Shown here: piece by piece, positions 20,990-33,690 of the stretch
How the letters are laid out: every line of letters begins with the position of its first letter
Numbering within the stretch: position 1 is the first letter of the stretch
Origin: Simmondsia chinensis
Lineage: Eukaryota; Streptophyta; Magnoliopsida; Caryophyllales; Simmondsiaceae
Assembly: GCA_018398585.1 (NCBI GenBank)
Contig: JAGTTD010000016.1
Location: forward strand, 25,777,212-25,841,211
Length of the DNA: 64,000 nt
Direction: 5' to 3'
Notes under the pieces: generated by a model
Seen by the model: only the letters and a program-made list of their open reading frames with translations
The model's database searches: none
What the model was told of the DNA's origin: nothing
Position numbers and translations under genes: made by a program

Positions 20990-22900
20990 GTAAAAGTGTC
21001 GGCTATCTGCCTCGATGATCAAACAAAGGAAGTTGCAATCTCCTTTGATAGCAGCTTTTCTCAAATAAAATGACAGTCAATTTCGATGTGTTTTATTCTG
21101 TTGTGAAAAATAGGGTTAGAAGCAGTATGTAAAGCTACTTGATTATCACAAAATAAAAGAGAAGCATCGTTAATGGGAACCATAAGATTTGTTAACAAAT
21201 ACCTCAACCATATAAGCTCACTCATAGTAGTAGCCATGGATCGGTACTTGGCTTCCGCTGAAGAACGTGACACAACATTCTGTTTCTTAGATCGCCAAAA
21301 AATCGGCGCCCTGGGCACCCCACCCAATCAGTATCACAATATGCCTGTACATGAAAGTCACTATTAGAAGGCAAGAAAATTCCCTGTCCGGGTGTTCCCT
21401 TTAGGTATTGTAACACGAGTATCACAGCTTCTAGATGGGGTGCTCTAGGATTGTGCATGAGCTGACTTTAAATGCGAACAGCGTAACTGGTATCTGGTCT
21501 CGTTATTGTCAAGTAGAGGAGGAGTGCCGCTAGCCTGTGGTAACGTCCTCCATCGTCAACCTTATCCCCGACCTGATCAGCTAACCCATGATTCTGCACT
21601 ATGGGGGTAGGTGCCGGTTTTGCCCCTAACAAGCAACTTCACTTAAGATGTCTAATACATACTTTCGTTCGCTTAAAACAGCTCCTTTCAGAGATCGAGC
21701 AACCTTAATCCCTATGAAATATTTGACAGTTCCTAAGTCTTTAATCTCGAAAGAAGCATTCAAAGTCCCTTTCACCTTAGCGATTTGATCCTCATTATTA
21801 TCCGTGATAATAATGTCATCCACATAAATTAATATAGCGGTATAAATTCCGTCACAATCAAACGTAAAAAGGGAATAGTTTGATTTGGATTGACGGAAAC
21901 CGATACCCATGAAGCATGTTTTCGTTTTCCTTTGTGTTGTTGTTCAAAACCCTGTGGTAGTTTCATATAAACCTTCTCGTCTAGGTCTCCATGAAGAAAT
22001 GCGTTATTAACATCTAACTGATGGATTATCGAACTCCGAGCAATGGCTACGGCTAAGACACACCGAACTGTAACTAATTTTGCAATAGGAGTGAAAGTGT
22101 CACGGTAGTCTATACCTTCCACTTGGGTGTAGTCTTTGGCTATCAATCTCGCCTTGTAGCACTCAATGGTCTCATCAAACTTGTACTTCACTTTGTAGAC
22201 CCACTTCGAGTCAATAGCCCTCTTACCCATCAGTAAGTTCTCCAATGTCCATGTTTGATTTTCCTCCAAGGCCCGAATCTCCTTTTCCATGGCGTCCCTC
22301 CAATGTTTGTGCTCAATGGCCTGTTTAAAGGTTTTTGGCTCATCACAAGATGTGATGGCACTTAAAAACTTACAATAAGTGTTAGAAAAATGCACATTAG
22401 ACACAAAGTTTGAGATGGGATAAGCAATACTAGAATTAGCCGAGGGAGTGGTAGCAGGAGTGTGGGCTATAGATAATGGAACGTCACAAATGTAATCTTG
22501 ATATTTAACTGGCGGGAGTGTAAACGCGTACTTCTTCTAGTGGAAATGCGACCTTGCTCATGAAACCCCGGACCCTACCACTGCTAGAGGGTCATCGGGC
22601 TCGTCGCTCGCTGCTGTGGGCCCTGCCTCGACCTAGGTGGTGTCAATCGAACCAGCAGCTCCTAGTTCGACTGACAAGCCACTATCTAGTGGCTACAGAA
22701 CAGGGGTCGATTTGTAAAATGACATGTCGGGACTACTAAGCACGTGTTTGGGGTCTATGTCACAGCGTGGAGATATGAAAAAAACGTCCTCGTAAAATTG
22801 AACCTGAAAACCTTATTTTCTTCGCAATTATAGATTTTATATCCCTTTTGCCAATGTGGATATCCGACAAAGATTCCTAAAGTGGCCTGTTCATCAAATT
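20990..22900 (-). pseudogene. copia P integrase end, RT and RNase H pseudogene
   Basis: Minus-strand order: FVGYPHWQKGYKIYN (integrase C-terminal module, about 22890-22830); reverse transcriptase from KHWRDAMEKEIRALE through [19 protein letters not shown] (22330-21960) and the catalytic LIYVDDIIIT block (about 21840-21810); RNase H with YCDTDWVGCPGR and SSAEAKYRSMATTMSELIWL, then LFCDNQVALH. The YVDD motif is intact, but frameshifts near 21900 and 21320 and stops split the protein. In life the enzyme copies element RNA into DNA in virus-like particles. Confidence 0.85.
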
Positions 22901-23471
22901 TATCACTAGTCCTACCCCATCTATTATATTTCCTTAATAATGAACTTAGCCTCTCCTTCTACCCTAAAATCTAACCACCTTTCACATATTTTTCAGGTTT
23001 TCTGAGCCTCTAGTTTGTGCGGTGAGAGATAGGTTTGAGCAGCTATGGGTGGGTTTGAATTCTGCATTCCGAATCTTGATGTTTCCCTTGGGTAAGGTTG
23101 CTTTCTCACGGTCACAGTGAAATGCGAACATCTTTGGGCATGAGATTGAATGCGAGTAATGTTTAGGCCTGAAATGAACTAGTGGTATAAGCCCAAGGGC
23201 CTACGAAATGTTTGTTGAGGCAGCTAGAGCCCCCACTAATATTAAGGAGAACTGAGGATGGCAATGGACAGTTGAAATCTGTTACCTATGATACCCAGCC
23301 AATTTGGTAGGTATGGGTGCAAGTGACATGGGTAGCAGATACAGTTCGGGAACACATGGTCATAAAGCAGCTGTCGCATCGAAGCGCAAAGAGAGCATTG
23401 GTCGTTCAGTATGGATAGCGAAGGAGAGGAGGGACGGTCATCCCGATGGTGAGAGGCAGTGTGTGTGGGTC
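22901..23471. other. unassigned intronic sequence
   Basis: Complex sequence between two copia elements. Around 23255-23330 it resembles the GGATGGCAA...TACCC...GGTATGGGT type ends of hAT-like MITEs, but no inverted repeat was found. The open frame 23304-23525 has no motif. Confidence 0.4.
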
Positions 23472-23933
23472 ATGTATCCCTCCTTTTTTTTTTGTATTTG
23501 CATGATTTTACTATTGGGTGGGTAAAATCTTTGGTCGGACATACCCTGAAAAGAGTTAGGAAACAGAACATGGTTAAAATAACAAGCAAATAGAAGTAAA
23601 ATGAATTATAATACCTCACTAATTACTAAAATCTATTTTTAGTGAGTGGTTATGGTTAACTGAGTTACAATATAAATAGAGGTTACGTAGAAGCAATTGG
23701 TCATCCACTAATCCAGCCAAAAAGCAAAGCAAAAAAAACTAGAGGGCAGAGAGCTTGAGAAGGAATTAGGCTCAAGTAAACCTATTTTTTGTTGTAATCC
23801 TCTTAAATTCCAGACAAAATTTATTATAAACCCATTATTTTATAGTGGAAGGTTTATTAGCTTGTTTTAGTCAGACAAAGAAGGACATTATTGTTTGCTT
23901 CTGCTATATTATTTTGTGTCATTTTTCCTAACA
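23472..23933 (+). repeat. 5' LTR of copia E3
   Basis: Starts TGTATCCCTCC and ends CCTAACA before the primer site. Long blocks are shared with 32889-33335, including gttaactgagttacaatataaat, a TATA-like region, and ggtcatccactaatccagcc. The first 80 bp differ more between the two LTRs. Confidence 0.8.
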
Positions 23934-23986
23934 TAGTGGTATCAGAGCCTTGTTCATTTAGGCCTATTTTTTTCTTGTGCTATAAA

Positions 23987-24412
23987 ATGGAGGATAACGT
24001 CAACATCAACAGTGGCATGATCAGATTGACATTGACAAATTACTCAATATGGAAGCCTCGGATGGAGGACATCCTTCATTGTAAGGAGCTACATGTACTC
24101 ATATTGATGGAAGTAAAGCCAGCCAGCAAAACTGATGATCAATGGAAGTTGGAAAATCAAAATACTGTCAGAATGATTCGTCAATTTATTGATATGAGCA
24201 TTTTCCAACATGTTGCCTATGATGATAATGCCTACAAGCTTCAGCAAAAGCTTGAGACAATGTACGAGAGGAAGAATGCATTGAACAAAGCTCTATTAAT
24301 GAGAAGGCTTGTAAAATTGCAGTTTAAAGATGGCCAAGGTGTATCCGAACACCTAAATGATTTCCAAGGGTTGTTAAATCAATTAACAACTGCAAAAATG
24401 GTACTCGACTGA
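23987..24412 (+). pseudogene. copia E3 gag remnant
   Basis: ATG at 23987, 38 bp after the primer site. Contains NYSIWKPRMEDIL, an alpha-helical region with LETMYERKNALNKALLMRRL and the gag block VSEHLNDFQGLLNQL (UBN2 type). It normally forms the virus-like particle. Frame lost at 24410; the CCHC knuckle region around 24690-24730 is degraded. Confidence 0.8.
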
Positions 24413-24859
24413 AGTTCAAGCATTATTACTTCTCAGCTCATTGCCAGATAGTTGGGAAACATTGGTCATATCACTAAGTAACTCCACTCCAAATGGTCAG
24501 CTCACAATGGATATTGTGAAAAAGAGAAAAAGAGCTTGTTTAATGAAGAAGCTTGAAGAAAGGAATTAAGCTTTTCCACAAACTCTGACGCAAATGTTGC
24601 AGAAAGTATTTGTGCAAGAAGATTTCACAGAGGTGGAGATAAATCTAGGGGGAGATCAAGAGGTAAATCACGATCCTGCAAAGAGATCATTTGTTAATAC
24701 TACAAGAAACCAGGCCACAAGATGAGCGAGGGTAGAAACTTAGAAAGAGAATAAGGAGGGGAAAAAGGAAAGCAGAAGAATGATGAGAATACTACCGTCA
24801 TTGTAGCCAATAATGACGTTTATTTTAATGGCAATGATGATTGTCTAAATCTCACATGT

Positions 24860-25860
24860 GAATATAGTGATTGGGTGATTGATTCTGGCACCTCATTTCA
24901 TCTAAATTCACATCGCGATTCCTTCTCATCTTACGCCAACCGGTGATTTCGGCTATGTTAGGATAGGAAATGATGGTACCTCCAAAAATATTGGAATTGG
25001 AGATATTCAACTCAAAACCAATACTGGTTGCACATTGGTTTTGAAAGGTGCGAGGCATGTACCAAACATCCGCCTTAATTTATTATCTGCTGGAAAACTA
25101 GATGATGAAAGTTAGTTTAATTATTTTGGTGACGGAAAATGGAAGCTCTCTAAAGGTTCTCTGATCTTGGCTTGGGGGAAGAGACTTAGGTCACGCTATG
25201 TCATGCATGCTAAGTTGTGTAAAGAAGAAGTGAATTTTGCAACAACGAAATCCTCCATCGAGCTATGGAATAAACGGCTCTATCACATGAGTATGAAGGG
25301 CGTGCAAATTCTTGCTAGAAAGAAAATCCTCCCTGAGATGAAAGACATGCACTTAGAAACCTGTGTTGATTGTTTAGCTGGTAAAAAACATAAAGTAGCA
25401 TTTAAAAGAGCTCATCTATCAAGGAGAAGTCATGTTTTAAACCTGGTTCATACTGACATTTGCTTCATGACAGAATGGTCTCTTGGTGGTGCACTACACT
25501 TTGTTAGCTTTATTGATGATCACTCCAGAAAAGTCTGAGGTTTCACATTAAGGAGCAAAGATCAAGTGTTGGAAACTTTTCCAAAATTCTATGCCAAAGT
25601 TGAGAGAGAAACTGGCATGAAACTGAAGATTGTACATTCGGATATTGGTGGCAAATACAGAGAGCCATTTGAACGATATTGCAAATCCTGTGGTGTAAAA
25701 CTTGAGAAGGCGGTCCCCAAAACTCCATAACAGAATGGAGTTGTTGAGAGAATGAATAGGATGATCAAGGAAAAGGTTCAATCTATGCTCTCTCATGCAA
25801 AGTTGCCCAAGTCTTTTCAGGGAGAAACAATGAAAACTGCAGTTCACTTGATTAACCAGT
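24860..25860 (+). pseudogene. copia E3 protease and integrase remnant
   Basis: Protease: DWVIDSGTSFHLNSHRDSF near 24868-24925 (DSG triad kept). Then YVMHAKLCKEEVN leads into integrase: the HHCC finger is seen as LYHMSMKG...CVDCLAGK (25280-25385, first His changed), LVHTDICF and FIDDHSRKV, and QNGVVERMNRMIKEKVQSML near 25735. One stop sits where CAA of the PQQNG motif became TAA (about 25728). Several other stops split the frame. Confidence 0.8.
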
Positions 25861-25868
25861 AACCTTAA

Positions 25869-26995
25869 GTGCCTCCAGACAGTGATATCCTAAAGAGAGT
25901 TTGGATCGGAAGAGATGTGTCATATAAACACTTGCGAGTCTTTGGATGCAGAGCATTCATTCATATTCCCAAAGACGAGAGATCTAAGCTGGAGAGTAAA
26001 ACAAAGCAATGTATTTTTGTAGGTTATGGAGAAGAAGAATATGGTTATCGTCTAGGGGATCCTTTAAAGAAGAAAGTTATCCGAAGTAGAGATGTTTCCT
26101 TCTTCGAAGATCAGACCATTGTAGACTTCGAGAAACCAGAAAAGCCAAAGTCTCCTTCCACTAGTCCAATGTACTTGGACCCAAATCCTCTCCAAACATG
26201 CATGATAACCATGAGAGAGATACAAAGGTAGATCATGAAGATGGTAATGAAATCACAAATGGTGATGATGTAGAGCCACAAGAGTAGCAAAATGTGGAAA
26301 GCCATCCAGAATCACCAACACAACCTCAACTAAGAAGATCTACTAGAGTACGTCAATCCTCTACTAGATATTTACCGGATGAGTATGTAATGCTCACTAA
26401 TTAAGGAGAGCCAGAGTCATACTCGGAGGCCATGATAGATGTGCACTAGAAAGAGTGGTTAGAAGCCATGCAAGAGGAGATAAAATCCTTGCATGAGAAC
26501 CACACATATGAGCAGGTTGATTTACCAAAGGAGAGAAGAGCACTCAAGAACAAATGGGTGTTAAGACTAAAGACTGAAGAAAATAGGTCACAACCAAGGT
26601 ACAAAGCGCGACTAGTTGTGAAAGGGTTCAGTTAAAAGAAGGGAGTTGATTTTGAAGAAATCTTCACTCCGGTGGTGAAGATGTCTTCCATTCAAGTTGT
26701 TCTTGGCTTAGCTACAAGGCATGGATGCAGAAATTGAGCAACTTGATGTGAAAACTGCTTTCTTACATGGTGATTTAGGGGAAGAAATTTAAATGGAACA
26801 ACCTGAAGGATTTCAGGTTAAAGGTAAAGAGCACCTGATGTGTAAGTTGAAGAAGAGCTTGTATGGGCTGAAACAAGCTCCACGCCAACAGTACAAGAAG
26901 TTTGAGTCATTTATGATGAAACATGGATATAGGAAAACACTCTCAATCTCTTGTGTGTTTCTAAAGAAGTTTCCTGAGGGTGATTTTATTATTCT
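25869..26995 (+). pseudogene. copia E3 integrase end and reverse transcriptase, first part
   Basis: Includes YKHLRVFGCRAFIHIPKDE and CIFVGYGEEEYGYRL (integrase end), a linker, then EWLEAMQEEIKSL, LKNKWVLRLK, and KKSLYGLKQAPRQQYKKF. It breaks off at GDFIIL, exactly where the LINE begins; the rest resumes at 31927. Many in-frame stops. Confidence 0.8.
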
Positions 26996-27181
26996 TTTTT
27001 GGTAAATCAGTGTGAAAATATCATATATATGAAAGAATATGTGTACAAGTCTATGAGGGGCATACCCCAAGCCAAGGCCCTGGGCCTACATCAAAGAATC
27101 AATCCGAAGAAAGAGTCAAACATCAGAATCAAAGCCAGCACGGCCAAACAACAAAGAAGAACAAAGCAAACAAAGCAAACA

Positions 27182-30100
27182 AAGCTAATGCTCAATCCCC
27201 CACTCCTGCAAGAGCTGTGAGTGTCGATGAGCACCACAAAGCGTGCGAGCTGCAAGGAGCCGGCTGCGAACCAATCCTGTGATCTCCTCAGTGACAACTG
27301 CAGAAGGCCTGGACTGGGAGCGCTGAATCCTCATGTTACGCTCGTACCAGAGGATGTAAACCGTCACAGAAAGACAAAGGCGGGCAAGGATCCGATCCAT
27401 CTTACGACCACGGAGCCTGCTAGAGGCCCACTGAACCAGCTCATGCCAAGGAAGCAGAGGCCAGGCGAAAGAGGTGCGAGAAGACACCCTGGACAAGATC
27501 GCAGCAGAGAAGCCGTAGCTGAAGAAGAGATGACTGTGCTACTCATCATCCGACCCACACAACACACAAGTAGCCCGAACATCCTGCACTCTATGTCTCA
27601 GCAGTCTGTCAAAGGTCCAAAGCCGCTCACAGGAGGCAAGCCAAAGGATGAAGGAATGTCTCGGTATATGCAGCTGGAACCAAAGGAGATGGTGGATGGA
27701 GTCCTCCTCCCTTCGGCTACGGATCATCTCCCAAGCTGATCCAGTGGAGAAGACTCCAGACGGGTCACCCATCCACCGCACACTATCAGCTACCCCCGGC
27801 CGGGGCCTGAAGTCGATAGAATCCCAGATAGGTAGCAACTCAGCAATATCCTGTGGGAAGCGCCACTGATCACCCTGAATAATGTCAGGAACACGAGAGC
27901 CCAAGCGATGACTAGTGGAATGAAGGAGGCAGAATGTGAACGGCCCCTCTAAACGTCCACACGGCAACCAGTAGTCAGACCACAACGCTGTATCACGTCC
28001 ATCACCAATTATTGGCTCGAAGGCCCCGGCACACAACGACCTAACACCCAGGATGCTCCTCCATGACCATGGAATCGAACCTCGAGGCTGAATATCCCAG
28101 AAAGACTTCCCCTTGAGTCGATTAGCATGGATCCACCGAGGCTAGAGAGAGTCACGATCAGTGAGTAGAACCCAAATATGCTTCATGAGAGAAGCCTGGT
28201 TCCACTCGTGCAAACGCCGAATCCCAAGACCACCCTCCCTACGGGGATAACAGAGATGTGACCAGGCAACCTTGGCCCCGCCCGGGCCCAAAAAAGTGCC
28301 CTTCCATAGGAAGGCAGCAAGTGTAGACTCGATCTTCTGGATCATTAGCTTCGGAAGGATGAAGACAGATGACCAAAAGACCAGAAGACCTGAATAGAAA
28401 ATAGAACCGATCGGATAAGCTGCAGACGGCCAGCATAAGATAAAGAACGAGATGTCCATAGCTAAATGCGGGCAAGGATGCGGTCTAATAAAGGCTTACA
28501 GTTGATGAACTGAAGCCTGGTCGTAATGAGCAGCACCCCCAAATATCTGACCGGGCACTGCCCCAATCTGAACCTCAAGATGTCAAGGATGGACTGTCGA
28601 AGCTTAGGATCAACCCCGGTAATGAAGATGGTACTCTTTGCTGCATTCAGGGACAGCCCCGAAAGTGCGGCAAATCGATCTAACGCCTCCCGAATGACCG
28701 AAACACTACCCTCATCAGCCTCACTAAAGATCATAAGGTTATCTATACAGCATAAGTGAGTAAGACTGGTACCCTGGCAACGAGGATGAAAACGAAACCT
28801 CGGATCAGAAGATGCGTGTCGTAGCAAACCCCATAAGCCCTCCATGGCAATAACAAAAAGGTAGGGTGAGAGAGGATCTCCCTGCCTGATACCTCTGCTC
28901 GTGCCAAAAAACCCTTGAAGTTCGCCATTAAAGGCGACTTAAAATCTGGCTGTGGAAAGGCACTCCCGCACCCATCGAATCATAACCTCAGGAATACCCA
29001 TACACCGCATAGCTGTAAGAATGAACTCCCAGCGCACCGTATCAAACACCTTGCGAAGATCGACCTTCAGAGCACACCTAGGCGACAGCGCCTGAAGATG
29101 ATAATCACGTAGAAGCTCCTGGGCCAACGTAATACAGTCAGATATCCTCCAGCCAGGTACAAAAGCAGACTATGAGTCATCAATGAGGTAAGAAAGGACC
29201 CCTTTCAACCTGTTCGCAATGATCTTAGTGATACACTTATAGATCACATTGCACCAGGAGATCGGGCGATAGTCAGCGAAGGTGGAAGGATTCTCCACCT
29301 TCGGTATCAAGCTGATGCGAGTAGTATTCAGTGAGCCAAGTATGCGCCCTGACTGAAAGAAAGGCCGGACAGCTCGAGTGACATCACGCTTCACAACATC
29401 CCAAGCCCCTCTAAGAAGAGGGAGGTGTAACCATCAGGGTCGGGTGCCCTGTCATCCCCAGTGGAGAACAATGCATCTTTTACCTCAACATCAGTAATGG
29501 GTAAAGTAAGTGGTCTAGCCTGATCCTCAGCTAGCCGGGTCTGAAAGAGCTCCGAAATATCCTCACGAAGTGGCCCACTAGGCTATGTCAATAAACCACG
29601 AAAATAGGAGACGCCTGCCTCCGAGATCTCGACGTCATCATATGTCCTCCTGCCATCAGTGCGAATAATGGAAGAAATTCAGTTCCTAGTCTGCCGATGT
29701 GTGACAGACTTATGAAAGAACCGGGTACCCTGATCCCCCATGGAGAGCCACTGGATGCGAGACTTCAGACGATAGAAAGCCTCCTCATCCCTATATAACC
29801 GCGAGTACTCTCGAGAAAGGCGACGCTCCTCCTCTTCAAGCAGAATACTCTCCGGAGCACCATCAAGCGCCCGCTGACCCTCAGTCCAGGCATCTCTCGC
29901 CGCCACAACCCGAGCTGATATGTGACTAAAATTTCTAGCATTGAGAGCCTTCAGCTCCCCCTTCAGCCGCTTGAGCGTCTGAGTGAGCTGATACATGGGC
30001 GTGCCATCAATGCTAGTCTCCCAAACCCTCCGCACAGCAGGCAGGAACTCCTCATGGTCGGTCCAAAAGTTAAAGAACTTGAATGGGAGCAGCGGGGTGC

Positions 30101-30816
30101 AGCACTCTCCAAGTCCTGTAACTACAAAGGGACAATGGTTAGAACATAACTCCCGGGGAAGGAACTCGACAGATGAGGAAGAGAAAGAACGCAGCCAACC
30201 CTCACTCACCATACACTAGTCAAGAGGCTTCAGGATGAGAGCGTCCCCCTCTAAGCCATTGGACCAAGTGTAGCGTAGCCCGGTATAAGGCAGGACTGTG
30301 AGCTCAGAGTCATATATACAGTCCCTAAAGTCATCCATGTGCCCAGGCCAAGTGTCCTGGCCACCCCTCCTGTCGCTCGGACTGAGGATAGCGTTAAAGT
30401 CTCCAAGAAGTATCCAAGGCTCCTCCTGGAGGCCCACGCTGGCTCCTCGAATATAACGCCAAAGCTCCGGACGCGGTCCCGACTCATTAAATCCGTAAAC
30501 AAACGTAGCAGTAAAATCCACATTGCCTCGGACACCAGAAACCCGGCAGGTGAGATACTGATCCTCACCCTGTACTCTCACTACATGGCAGAAGGTCGGA
30601 TCCCAGAGAACAATGATACGGCACCCACGGGCCCGCACCCCACTAATCAAAAACTGCCACCCCTCAGTACAACGGGTAACAGCGGAATCAATATCAACTG
30701 GGTTGGCCTTAGTCTCAACCAATCCAACCAAGCTCAAACGACTAGAGGAGATCCAGCCACGTACAGCACGAAGTATTGGGGTTATTAAACCCCCTCACAT
30801 TCCAACATCCAATCAT
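27182..30816 (-). pseudogene. LINE ORF2: endonuclease, reverse transcriptase, zf-RVT
   Basis: ATG at 30816 opens MIGCWNVRGFNNP, the APE-type endonuclease start, followed by an early stop near 30744. Endonuclease motifs: SLVGLVETK and WILLGDFNAIL. Reverse transcriptase: FADYRPISWCNVIYKCI...IIANRL (29290-29180), LKVDLRKVFDTVRWEF (29070-29020) and the active site, which reads CIDNLMIF instead of FADDLMIF (about 28760-28735), removing catalytic Asp. The C terminus holds zf-RVT (WLASCERLWT, CVLCGS; 27539-27640). Three frames are used, with changes near 29500 and 28460. Inactive. Confidence 0.88.
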
Positions 30817-30828
30817 GGAAACTGGAAG

Positions 30829-31925
30829 CTAAAGCACGTCATGGCCCTCACGACCCACACGGGCCACCGCAGAGCGGGTATGATGAGCAATAGGAGTCAA
30901 CTGCAATGTACACTCCGATGTGGACGTATCACCAGGTTGCTCCTTAGCAAGCAACTCAAAAGGGTTCGGCGACTCAAAAGAAGGGACAAGAGCCTCCTGA
31001 GCCTCCTCAACCTCGAAAGGAACCAAAGCACGCCCCAAGTCCTCAGACGGATGGTCCACCCGTACACCAGAAGAATCCGAGCTAGAGCAGGGCTCACTAG
31101 TAGGCTGGACATGGCTCACCTCGAGAGGTGACTTTGTGGGCAAGGCCAATGCGGCCCGTCCTCCATTATCCAAGCTCAGGCTGCCGGACAGCTCAACCGC
31201 AACCGCAGCCGAGGTGGGGCGCAGTTGCCCACCATTATGGGCCAAAGAAACGAAAGGGACCAGGCCCAACTCGGGCCCGGTAAGAGCCGTGGGAGGCGCT
31301 GCTATAGGCCCGTTGTGGGCTTGAGCAGGAGCCCCCACACGAGCCTGCTGGCCCGCCCCAGAATTGGGCTAGCCCACGCGCTGCAATAGGGGGGCCGGCC
31401 CCCTCTCTCACTTCCCCTACCTCTCTTCTCTCTCCTACGACCTGGCGAATCATAGCCTCGCCGTCCACTGGCGCAGCCACCGGCGCATCAACCCCTGCAC
31501 CGGCTCCCTTCTTCTTCTTATTTTTCTTCTTCTTTTTGCACCTAAGAACCGGCGCCGCCATGGTAGGGGCCTCACGAGCCTTGGGTGGTGAACAGTCATG
31601 CCCGAAAATCGAACAAGTTGAGCATCGTATCGGCATAGCCTCACATGCAATATTCAACTTGAAGAACACCCCGTTCACATCAATGGAGGTCTCCTTAGGT
31701 ACAGGCCCCGTGGCCTCCACCTCAACACAAACCCGAATATAACCAAGACGAGTGCAATCAGCAGTAACCTTGTCCATGAACAAAGGTCGACCAATCGTAC
31801 TACAAGCTACATTGATCCCAATAGGGTTCCACAAGGTCAAAGAAAGCCCAGATATACGGACCCAAACAGGGACAGTCCGACAATTCTTCTGCATCGTAAT
31901 GCCCTTGAAGAACCAAGGATCACCC
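30829..31925 (-). pseudogene. LINE ORF1, C-terminal part (DUF4283 and zinc knuckle type)
   Basis: Minus-strand reading starts at GDPWFFKG, then VPVWVRISGLSLTLWNPIGIN, IGRPLFMDKVT and LGYIRVCVEVE (DUF4283), followed by CSTCSIFGHDC, a CCHC knuckle. A frameshift near 31300 passes to a Pro/Ala/Ser-rich tail ending at 30829. It binds LINE RNA when intact. The N terminus is absent because the insertion is 5'-truncated. This differs from the RRM-type ORF1 at 16361. Confidence 0.8.
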
Positions 31926-31926
31926 A

Positions 31927-32870
31927 TAAGAATACTCTCATGCTTTACATTGATGATATGCTAATCATTGGTCATGATACCAAGAAAATTATGAATTTGA
32001 AGAAAGCGTTAAGCAAGTCCTTTGCTATGAAGGACTTAGGACCATCAAGTAAAAACCTTGGTATGAAAATAATCCGGGATAGAAAAGGCAAAAAGCCTTG
32101 GTTGTCATAAGAAAGATATATTGAGAAACTATGTGAGAGATTCTTGCGGGTCATTTCAAGCGTAGTTCTAAACAATGTCCCATGAGTGAGAAAGAAAAGA
32201 AGGACATGAAGAAGGTGCCCTAATTTTGATGTACGCAATGGTGTGTACAACACCATATATAGCTTATGCTATTGGAGTTGTTAGTCGATTTCTCTCCAAT
32301 CCAGGCAAGGACAACTGGGTAGTTGTGAAATGGATTTTATGGTATCTCCAAGGCTCATCAAATATGTGCTTATGCTATGGGGGAGAAAAACCTGTGTTGG
32401 CCTGATACACAGATGCTGATTTGGCTGGCGATGTTGATCACTGAAAAATCCACATTGAGTTATATGGTTACTTTTGCCGGGGGAGTGGTGTCATGGCAAT
32501 CTAAGCTAAAAGAATGTGTCGCTCTATCAACAACAGAAGCTAAATAGATTCAATGACAGAAGCTTGCAAGGAATTGTTATGGATGAAGAAATTCTTGCAA
32601 AAGCTGGGGTTAATACAAGAGAAATACGCCCTATATTGCGTTAATCAAAGTGCGATTTATCTCGCAAAGAATCCTACATTTCATTCTTGATTCAAGCTTA
32701 TTGACATGAGGTATCACTGGATTCGAGATGTGTTGGAGTCCAAGCTTCTACAGCTTGAGAAAATCCATACTGATCATAATGGGTCAGATATGATGACAAA
32801 AATCTTACCCAAGGAGAAATTTGAAATGTGTCAAGAACAAGCGGGTTTGATGGTACCCCCAAAATAGTTG
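31927..32870 (+). pseudogene. copia E3 reverse transcriptase end and RNase H
   Basis: Resumes with MLYIDDMLIIGHDTKK, the catalytic YxDD block, then FAMKDLG and scattered RNase H motifs (YTDADLAG, MVTFAGGVVSWQSKL, ALSTTEAK). Strongly mutated. It is the continuation of the reading that stops at 26995. Confidence 0.8.
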
Positions 32871-32888
32871 GGAGGGGGAGAATTTTTA

Positions 32889-33335
32889 TGTATCTCTCTT
32901 ATTTTTAGGAGATAGAGAAGGATAAAGAGAAAGAGAAAGAGAAAGAGAGAGACAAAGAGTCAGGAAACAAAACATGGTTAAAATAACTAGCAAATAGAAG
33001 TAAAATGATTTATAATCACTCATTAATTAACAAATCTATTTCTAGTGAGTGATTATGGTTAACTGAGTTACAATATAAATAAAGGTCACGTAGAAGCAAT
33101 TGGTCATCCACTAATCCAGCCAAAAAGCAAAGCTGAAAAAAACTAGAGGGCAGAGAGTTTGAGAAGGAATTAGCCTCAAGTAAACCTGTTTTTCGTTGTA
33201 ATCCTTTTAATTTCCAGAGAGAGTTTACTGTAAACCCATTATTTTATAGTGGAAGATTTATTAGCCCATTTTAGTCACACAAAGAAGGAAATTATTGTTT
33301 GCTTCCGCTATATTATTTTATGTCATTTTCCCAAT
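32889..33335 (+). repeat. 3' LTR of copia E3
   Basis: Starts TGTATCTCTC after the polypurine tract. It includes an extra (GAGAAA)n run at 32905-32950 not present in the 5' LTR. The end is imprecise because the terminal CA region differs from the 5' LTR. Confidence 0.75.
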
Positions 33336-33690
33336 GGTACAGTGGTTCTAATGGTGGAAAATGAACTTATGGAATATGATCTTGATATTGTTTATATCCT
33401 TCATATGAGCTTGTTGTATAATCCATCAATTCACGTCTTTTATGATTGTGCATGCACTTCGAGAATGGCTACCAAAATCCTTCCAATCCCGTGTCACCAC
33501 AATCCAGGAAACCAAATCGTACTCTAAATAGAGTTTTCAATTTAGAGAGAACTAAGAACTATTTTCTTTTCCTGAAACATAGAGCCCTCATAGAAGGGTG
33601 ATATTTATAATAAACTCACTGCTTCACATGCCCCCACTAATATCCTCAACCTACGCGATAATAGTGAAGCACATTATTTTATAATCAACC
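33336..33690. other. intron of gene A after copia E3
   Basis: No gene recognised. The reading frame at 33249-33527 starts in the LTR and has no motif. From about 33690 on the sequence aligns with the end of the gene B intron. Confidence 0.5.

Larger units (their letters stand above)
20608..22900 (-). mobile_element. copia retrotransposon P, 5'-truncated
   Basis: Read on the minus strand: end of integrase, linker, reverse transcriptase, RNase H, polypurine tract and 3' LTR. It belongs to the same family as element Q at 34899-36600: the LTR ends, polypurine tract and protein sequence agree. Gag, protease and most of integrase are missing, so the 5' part was deleted or never copied. Confidence 0.85.
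26996..31925 (-). mobile_element. L1-type LINE nested in copia E3, 5'-truncated
   Basis: On the minus strand it has the end of ORF1, a full-length but mutated ORF2 (endonuclease, reverse transcriptase, zf-RVT) and a short A tail (T run at 26994-27000). It starts inside ORF1, so reverse transcription stopped before the 5' end. Weakly matching attattct (26988-26995) and aatactct (31929-31936 area) may be the decayed target duplication. Confidence 0.88.
23472..33335 (+). mobile_element. copia retrotransposon E3 with both LTRs, split by a LINE
   Basis: 5' LTR 23472-23933, initiator-Met primer site TGGTATCAGAGCC (23937-23949), gag, protease, integrase, RT and RNase H, polypurine tract ttgggagggggag near 32871, 3' LTR from 32889. 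The reading order and + orientation match gene A. A LINE of about 4.9 kb occupies 26996-31925 in the reverse transcriptase just before YIDD. Without it the element is about 4.9 kb, normal for copia. A target duplication at the outer ends was not clear. Confidence 0.88.

Noticed and set aside
30339..31131. Long + strand frames opposite the LINE
   Set aside because: They are antisense to LINE ORF1/ORF2 domains that are clearly coding on the minus strand.
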